Shown: piece after piece, positions 34,614 to 39,453 of the stretch | How positions within the stretch are numbered: position 1 is the stretch's first letter | How the letters are laid out: each line of letters starts with the position of its first letter | NCBI GenBank assembly: GCA_019747655.1 | Contig: JAIEQO010000260.1 | Coordinates: 1-39,453, forward strand | Reading direction: 5' to 3' | Source of the DNA: Gemmataceae bacterium | Lineage (GTDB): Bacteria; Planctomycetota; Planctomycetia; Gemmatales; Gemmataceae | DNA length: 39,453 nucleotides | Made by a program: the position numbers and the translations under genes | The notes under the pieces: model-generated | The model's database searches: none | Told to the model about the DNA's origin: nothing | Seen by the model: the letters and a program-made list of their open reading frames with translations, nothing else

Positions 34614-36437
34614 TCACGCCGGCATTCTACGGGTTACCACCCGGATGACCGTGCGGTCGATCAGTTCGATCTCGACGACCTCCCGGTATTCCAGCGGCAC
34701 CGGCGGCAGTGGCGGCAGCGGGGGCACGGGCGGCACCGGGGGCACCGGGGGCACCGGCGGGATAGGCGGCGGCGGAACCGGAGGAACCGGGACGCCGAGG
34801 GTGACGACGCTGACGATCGTGGCCAACCGGTCGCCGGTGACGAAGCCGACCCGCGTCGCCCCGGCCAGCTCCTCGGGCACGAATTCGTAGGCCGCCGTCC
34901 CGACGACGGCGAGGGCAGCCTCTTCGACCGTCCGGTCGTGGCCGCTCACGGCGACCGTGACCCGCAGCCCCGCCGGCGTCGTGTAGGTCAGGGTCGAGAC
35001 CCCGGCGGCGTGGGTCAGCGTGTACGGGCCGCAGGCCCACCAGTGGGTCTGGCACGCCCGCCTCCCGAACGGGTCGGCCAACGCCGCCGCGACGGCCGCG
35101 TCGTACACCCCGTACCGAACGGCGTCGGACGGCGGCCGGATCGGCACGAGGGTAAAGCTGTCGGTGACGGTCACCCGCGACAGGTCCGGCGACCACGCGA
35201 CGGACCGCGCCGCCGACCCGCAGTCCCCGGCCCGGTTCCACGGGCCGGCGATCGGCCGGCCGCCGGTCGCCCCGGACGACCGATCCTCCAGGCTCGGCAT
35301 GCCGTACACCAGCACGCTGTTCTTCACGGTTCCGCTGACACCCGTCGGGCCGTACCCGATCAGGTGATCGACCGCCCACCCGCCGCCGGCCCACAGCCGG
35401 ATTCCGCCGACCTCGGCCCCCTCGTGGTCCAGGCCGGTGTTCGGGAAGGTGAACTGGTGCAACAGCCGGCCGGCGGCCCGGACGATCGTCGAACCGCCGG
35501 CCTGGACCACCCCGTCCTGGACCGGGGCTTCGGCCGCCGACTCGTGGTCCCGTGGGTCGTACCCGAGCAGCAGCGGCCGGTACAGCTCGTACCAGTACCC
35601 GCCCGGGTAGGCGGTCGGTTCCTTGCCCTCGGTCAGCTTGCGGAGCACCCACCGACACCGGGCGGCGGTGTCGGCCGGCAGGACGTAGCCGGCCAGCAGG
35701 ATTCCCAGCAACGACACCCACCGGTGGACGGCCACCCGCCGCCGGTCGTCCCCCTGCACGTCCCCCCACTGGCACTCGTCGGCGTAGTCCGGGGTCAGGG
35801 TGACCGGCAGCCAGTCCGCCACCGCGACGGCCAGCGGGGCCGCCCACGGGCACTTGTCCGGCCCGAGTCTCGCGGCCGCGTAGAAGAGGAGCTGCAAGGT
35901 GCCCAGGTTGTAGACCGACGACTCCACCCACTCGCCGCGGGCCGCCCGGCGGCAGTACCCGGCCACCGCGTCCAGCCACGCCGGCGGCGGGGCCGCCGTC
36001 GGGTCGCCCAGCACGTGGGCCGCCAACAGGCAGCCGAGGGCGTGGCCGACCGTCTCGTCCGAGTCGGCGGTCCGGGTGCCCCACTTGTCGGCCGCGTCGG
36101 TGCCCTTCGTCAGGGTGACCCAGCGGCGGAGTTCGGCCGCCCACTCCGCCCGCTCGTCCGCCGTCAGCGCGTCCTGGATCCGGCCGAACAGGTCGGCCAT
36201 CAGGATCAGGTCTTCGCGGGTGGCGTTCCGGGAGGAGACCGCCCGCCCCGGGCCGACCACCCGCAAGTACCCCAGCGCCGTCCGGGCGGTGGTCCGGGCG
36301 TAGGCCGGGTCGCCGGTCCGCTCCCACAGGTAGAGCGACCACTGGCCGACCTCCCCGTACTCGACGGCCGCCGTGTCGGCGAACCGCCGCGCCAGGGCGG
36401 CCCACGGGTGCGTCAGGGGCAGGTCGGCGAGCGGCAT
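34614..36437 (-). CDS. glycan-lyase-like tail-associated enzyme (607 aa)
   Basis: ATG at 36437 chosen for GGAG upstream; a 9-residue longer start is possible. Residues ~1-290 are alpha-helical with aromatic/Asp-rich turns (GEVGQWSLYLWERTGDPAYA, ESSVYNLGTLQLLFYAAARL, AYPGGYWYELYRPLLLGYDP), like the alpha/alpha toroid of heparinase/alginate-type lyases. A beta-rich half (~300-545: GAEVGGIRLWAGGGWAVDHL, TVTDSFTLVPI) follows, then a Pro-Pro-Val repeat linker (~555-590). Depolymerase activity is inferred from architecture; catalytic Tyr/His could not be fixed. Confidence 0.58.
   Translation of the reverse strand: MPLADLPLTHPWAALARRFADTAAVEYGEVGQWSLYLWERTGDPAYARTTARTALGYLRVVGPGRAVSSRNATREDLILMADLFGRIQDALTADERAEWAAELRRWVTLTKGTDAADKWGTRTADSDETVGHALGCLLAAHVLGDPTAAPPPAWLDAVAGYCRRAARGEWVESSVYNLGTLQLLFYAAARLGPDKCPWAAPLAVAVADWLPVTLTPDYADECQWGDVQGDDRRRVAVHRWVSLLGILLAGYVLPADTAARCRWVLRKLTEGKEPTAYPGGYWYELYRPLLLGYDPRDHESAAEAPVQDGVVQAGGSTIVRAAGRLLHQFTFPNTGLDHEGAEVGGIRLWAGGGWAVDHLIGYGPTGVSGTVKNSVLVYGMPSLEDRSSGATGGRPIAGPWNRAGDCGSAARSVAWSPDLSRVTVTDSFTLVPIRPPSDAVRYGVYDAAVAAALADPFGRRACQTHWWACGPYTLTHAAGVSTLTYTTPAGLRVTVAVSGHDRTVEEAALAVVGTAAYEFVPEELAGATRVGFVTGDRLATIVSVVTLGVPVPPVPPPPIPPVPPVPPVPPVPPLPPLPPVPLEYREVVEIELIDRTVIRVVTRRMPA
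34697..34780 (-). repeat. short tandem repeat coding the proline-rich linker
   Basis: Units like GGGGGCACC repeat imperfectly and encode PPVPPVPP-type residues near the C-terminus of the lyase-like protein. Confidence 0.75.
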
Positions 36438-36494
36438 CGGCTTCTCCGGGGGCGTCGCCCACATTGTACCAGACCGACAAGAAGGTTTGGCCGG

Positions 36495-36815
36495 TCAGGC
36501 GGTGTAGTCGAGACAGCCCGAACACGCCCGGCCGGCGAGCGTGGACGGCACCCGGGAGACGCGGCCGTACCGTGTGCAACCCCTGGCGTGTCGATCCTCA
36601 CCCTGCCAGCACTCGGCCAGGACATCAAGTTCGTACCGGCACGGCGGGCGGGCTGTGACCTTCGGTGTGACGGTCACACCGCCCGGCAGCGGCCCGCCGA
36701 GGTCGGCGGCGGTGACGCCGAACAGCGGCCCGTACCGCGACTCGTGCTTGCGGACGAGCCGGCAGTCGGTACAGGTGCCACACCCGTCACCACAGCGGAG
36801 GACGCGGCGAGTCAC
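36495..36815 (-). CDS. cysteine-rich small protein (106 aa)
   Basis: GTG at 36815 overlaps the previous TGA. The N-terminus RCGDGCGTCTDC (~8-19) and further Cys (PCRYELDVLAEC ~70-81, GCTRYG, CSGCLDY) suggest two metal sites. Virion operon member of unknown function; the Cys patterns partly echo those of the zinc proteins at 2517-3178. Confidence 0.68.
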   Translation of the reverse strand: MTRRVLRCGDGCGTCTDCRLVRKHESRYGPLFGVTAADLGGPLPGGVTVTPKVTARPPCRYELDVLAECWQGEDRHARGCTRYGRVSRVPSTLAGRACSGCLDYTA

Positions 36816-37438
36816 GGAGGGTCCTCGGAGACGGTGACCGGGTAGGTGAAGTCCAGGCTGTCGTTGGTGACGACCCCGACATCCCCGGCGGCGTAAAACG
36901 GGTCGCACACGACATCCGAGTCGATCAGCCCGCCGTAGACGTTAGACCCGATAGCGTCGCCGAACGCGGCGTTCCTGTACCCCGGAATAGAGAGATCGTA
37001 GAGCGGCAGACAGTACGGGCCGCACTCGCCGTCCAGTTGGTTCGCGGACGTAAGGTATCCGCGGAGGAACAGCACCCGGCGGCCGTTCTCGCCCGTGGGG
37101 TCCACACAGACGAGTTCGAGCCCGCGTTGCTCCGTCGGGTTGTAAGTGAGGGCGCTGAACCCTTGTCCGGCGTACCCAGCCCGGCCGCACACCCCGCCCC
37201 GGTCTCCGCACACCCGGGCGGCCAGATAGATGGTCTGGCCGCCAGCCAGGAGGGTCAGGCCGGGGTCGAAGTCGAATTGCACCGTCAGTCCGGCCAGGAT
37301 GTCGAACGGCCAGCCGGCTCCGATCCCGGTGGGCGTGCCGAACGTGGCGTACAGCGTAGGGGGCATGACCAGCCGGGTCGGGCAGCAACTCCGGCAGCAC
37401 GCACACGGCCCCTTGTTGGTAACGACCGGGCCTGGCAT
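36812..37438 (-). CDS. virion protein, beta-rich with Cys motif (208 aa)
   Basis: ATG at 37438 overlaps the previous TGA by one base (TGATG). CACCRSCCPTRLV (~12-24) is Cys-rich. The remainder is beta-like (GLTVQFDFDPGLTLLAGGQT, LELVCVDPTGENGRRVLFLR, SLDFTYPVTVSED). Codon use is somewhat less GC-biased than in neighbours. Likely an adhesin or baseplate-type minor protein; not recognised. Confidence 0.7.
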   Translation of the reverse strand: MPGPVVTNKGPCACCRSCCPTRLVMPPTLYATFGTPTGIGAGWPFDILAGLTVQFDFDPGLTLLAGGQTIYLAARVCGDRGGVCGRAGYAGQGFSALTYNPTEQRGLELVCVDPTGENGRRVLFLRGYLTSANQLDGECGPYCLPLYDLSIPGYRNAAFGDAIGSNVYGGLIDSDVVCDPFYAAGDVGVVTNDSLDFTYPVTVSEDPP

Positions 37439-38364
37439 CAGGACACCGTCAGGTCGCGGGCGGAGAAGGTGACGGTGGTGGCCGTCTCGATCAGGTCGCC
37501 ACCGACACAGGAGTACCGGTATAAGACCACGGGCGCGTCGTTGAGAGCCCCGCCCGGCCCGCCCGGGTGGATGTCGTACAGTTTGTAGCTCAAAGGCACG
37601 ACCACCGACTTCGACATCCGCACCACCCGGCCGACCGGGACGACGGTCGGCCCCTCCTCCGACGGCGGGCAGTAGGCGTTGGAGGTGCCGGTCAGCGGCG
37701 GGTCGGCATCCTCCCAGACGTAGGTGGTGGTGTTCAGCACCTTCTGCTTCCAGGAGTGGGCACCGCCGGCGTTGGCCGTGATTTCGGCGTAGAACTCCTC
37801 CCGCGGAGCGAGCGGGTTGAGCAGCTTGTACAGCCCCTCGCCGGCCGGCGTCGCCCACACCCGCATGCCGACCCGGAGGCCGGTCGGGTGGGTGGGGTGA
37901 AACTGGTCGTCGAACGTGCCGACCCCGCCGCCGAGACTGTCACCCAGGTAGTAAACGCCGCTGGAGTTCAGCTCCAGTTTGCGGAACGCCCACCGGTACG
38001 TCACCGGGTCGATGCCGGTCAACTCCACCAGGAACCCGCCACCACCGCCCCCGCCGCCGGCCGGGGTGCCGAGCCAGTCGTCGGTCAGCGGGAGGCGATT
38101 GACCTTGACCGTGTCGCCGAGGGCGACGGTGCCGAACGCGGTCGGGGTGACGGCGAACCCGGAGTCGGCGTTGGGGGCGTCGGACCGGACGCCGGCCGCG
38201 GAAAACGTCACCTCGGTCCACCGGTATCGCAGGCCGCCGGTCACGACCGACGGGACGGTGGCCACCCGGCCGAACTGGGCCGGGTCCGGCGAGTCGCCAC
38301 CGGTCAAGAGCTGGCCGCCGACCCGGACCCGCTGCTCGTTCGGCCGGTAGAAGGGGTGCGTCAC
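37438..38364 (-). CDS. virion structural protein (308 aa)
   Basis: GTG at 38364 overlaps the preceding TGA (GTGA). Beta-rich throughout (LRYRWTEVTFSAAGVRSDAP, GTVALGDTVKVNRLPLTDDW), with a Gly-rich turn (AGGGGGGGGFLVEL, ~98-111) and VGMRVWATPAGEGLYKLLNP. The VTYRWAFRKLELNSSG and YYLGDSL segments look like a tail/appendage barrel. Not recognised; a tail or baseplate component is likely from position. Confidence 0.7.
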   Translation of the reverse strand: MTHPFYRPNEQRVRVGGQLLTGGDSPDPAQFGRVATVPSVVTGGLRYRWTEVTFSAAGVRSDAPNADSGFAVTPTAFGTVALGDTVKVNRLPLTDDWLGTPAGGGGGGGGFLVELTGIDPVTYRWAFRKLELNSSGVYYLGDSLGGGVGTFDDQFHPTHPTGLRVGMRVWATPAGEGLYKLLNPLAPREEFYAEITANAGGAHSWKQKVLNTTTYVWEDADPPLTGTSNAYCPPSEEGPTVVPVGRVVRMSKSVVVPLSYKLYDIHPGGPGGALNDAPVVLYRYSCVGGDLIETATTVTFSARDLTVS

Positions 38365-39453
38365 GTCGGCCTCACAAACACCTTGTTAAGGTCGGTGTAC
38401 GAGAACAGGGGCTCGCTGGCCGGGGTGACCGTCCCGGCCGCGTCCGGCCGGCCGGCCGGATACCACAGGTTGTTCTCCCGCCACGGCATCAGGTTGTGCC
38501 CCCGAACGCTCCGCCCCGGCTGCCCGTCCGCGATCCCGCGGGGCGGGTCGAAGTACGCCAGCCGCATGGTCACGTCGCACAGCAGGGACGACACCCCGGC
38601 CGTCCGCACCGGCGACGGGTAGATGCGGATCGCCGGCGGGTCGAACCGGATCGTCCCGCGGGCGAACTGGCCGAGGAACAGGGCGTCGTTCAGCTTGTTC
38701 TGGGCGGCGTACAGGTTGGCCGGGATGAACCCGACGGCGATGTACTCGTAGGGCACCCACTTCCAGGTGAACTCGTAGGCGATCTGGGAGACGATGGTGC
38801 CGAACGGGGCGCGGAACGACTGCCCCGCCGCGCCGCCGGCCGGCCCGCCGGTGCCCGAGTTGTCGTAGGCGTACTTGAGTATCCCCTTGCCGCCCTCGGC
38901 TGCCAAGAATTGGCTGCTCGGGGTCATGGACACGTAGGTGTTGCGGTAGACCTCCTCCTCGGGCCGGAGGATTTCGGCGTCCTCGTAGAACTGCCACGGG
39001 TAGCCGGTGAAGGCGATGGTGAACCGGGCCAGCTTGTACCGGGCGGTCCCGGGGCTGTTGGGCAGGCCGGCGACGAACGTCTTGCCGCCCTCGTACCGGA
39101 CGCCGACGTGACTGATCCGGTTGGCCCGCATCCACGACCAGTACGGGTGGACGATCGGGTTGATCCGCTTGAGCCGGTTGGTCGTCTCGTCCACCCACGC
39201 CACCCCCAGCACGTAGGGGAGGAACAGGTAGCGGTTCTCGTAGGGTACGTCGATGACCAGGGTGCTTTCGTGCTGCTCGACCGAGAAAACGTCGTTCCAC
39301 GGCGAGTAGTTGGCCACCCGCTCCCGCCACTCCTTCCCCAGCCGGTCGAGGGTCGCCCTGTCCCGCAGCGGGAAGTCGATGGCCGCCGCCCCGGCCGGGG
39401 CACCGACCGCCGCGGCCGCGGCGGCCCCGGCCGCGGCCAGGGAGTTCTGGGCC
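38361..39453 (-). CDS. virion structural protein, 5' end cut by window edge
   Basis: The frame is open past a GTG at 39317 to the window end (in-frame IDFPLRDRATLDRLGKEWRE precedes MANYSPWND), so the true start is outside; at least 363 residues. It has VDVPYENRYLFLPYVLGVAW-like segments (here VIDVPYENRYLFLPYV), many aromatics (YPWQFYEDAEILRPEEEVYR) and a Gly-rich turn (GTGGPAGGAAG). It is beta-rich and resembles a tail or neck protein. A dispersed palindrome copy lies within at 38901-38915. Confidence 0.7.
   Translation of the reverse strand, partial: AQNSLAAAGAAAAAAVGAPAGAAAIDFPLRDRATLDRLGKEWRERVANYSPWNDVFSVEQHESTLVIDVPYENRYLFLPYVLGVAWVDETTNRLKRINPIVHPYWSWMRANRISHVGVRYEGGKTFVAGLPNSPGTARYKLARFTIAFTGYPWQFYEDAEILRPEEEVYRNTYVSMTPSSQFLAAEGGKGILKYAYDNSGTGGPAGGAAGQSFRAPFGTIVSQIAYEFTWKWVPYEYIAVGFIPANLYAAQNKLNDALFLGQFARGTIRFDPPAIRIYPSPVRTAGVSSLLCDVTMRLAYFDPPRGIADGQPGRSVRGHNLMPWRENNLWYPAGRPDAAGTVTPASEPLFSYTDLNKVFVRPT
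38901..38915 (-). repeat. dispersed palindrome, TGCCAAGAATTGGCT
   Basis: Coding copy, read Ser-Gln-Phe-Leu-Ala. Confidence 0.65.

Noticed and set aside
36465-36470. TACAAT as a -10 box before the lyase-like gene
   Set aside because: The hexamer is good, but no recognisable -35 lies at 16-18 bases, so I did not list a promoter.
1-39453. The window as a complete circular phage genome opened inside one virion gene
   Set aside because: Reading the left-edge gene off base 1 and on into the right edge gives a different frame from the right-edge gene, so the two partial genes do not join.

Overview
This is a dense, GC-rich (roughly 70%) window that reads as a tailed-phage genome segment or prophage from a planctomycete of the Gemmata group. 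The phage call rests on a terminase large subunit, virion proteins, a primase/helicase module, a RusA-like nuclease and a phage-type thymidylate synthase. The host call rests mainly on a TIGR02996-type repeat-companion domain protein (30292-30627), a domain family known chiefly from Gemmataceae, plus GC content and frequent GTG starts; it is an inference. No integrase, tRNA or CRISPR array is visible. Both edges cut genes: a minus-strand virion gene runs off the left end and another enters from the right end. Their reading frames do not join across the ends, so the window is not simply a complete circle opened inside one gene.

Layout. (1) 11822 down to 1, minus strand: packaging and virion module (basic protein, PAPS-reductase-like protein, ParB-like protein, terminase subunits, repeat protein, beta-helix/G8-like fibre, small virion and zinc-binding proteins, LamG-like protein), with a candidate promoter at 11932-11959. 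(2) 18813 down to 12306, minus strand: replication module (ASCH, SWIM finger, ParB-like, SF2 helicase, small proteins, primase), ending near a 50-bp perfect palindrome. (3) 18940-24937, plus strand: a strong promoter, a ~640-base structured untranslated region, then about ten small genes arranged as repeated cassettes. (4) 25018-26015: a divergent control region and a second ~630-base non-coding stretch. (5) 26016-30627, plus strand: a tightly coupled operon (RNase H-like, thymidylate synthase, winged-helix protein, RusA-like nuclease, TIGR02996 protein). It converges at a 13-bp-arm hairpin with (6) 39453 down to 30753, minus strand: virion proteins, a glycan-lyase-like protein, a membrane protein, a secreted protein and a papain-like protein.

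The most striking content is in the control DNA. A 15-bp near-palindrome of core GCCARnnnYTGGC recurs about 23 times across all modules, usually just upstream of start codons and usually oriented with transcription. In the plus-strand array nearly every gene is followed by a hairpin whose stem sequence differs but whose 7-base loop is CCGCAAC or its reverse complement. A second small hairpin and a shared CCTGATTCGGAGA leader follow, ending about 5 bases before the next start codon. Two long non-coding, hairpin-rich stretches flank this array, and a short promoter-plus-hairpin unit at 12109-12273 looks like a small RNA gene. Together these suggest an undescribed phage-wide regulatory scheme, comparable in idea to the stoperators of cluster A and the start-associated sequences of cluster K mycobacteriophages, but unlike them in sequence.
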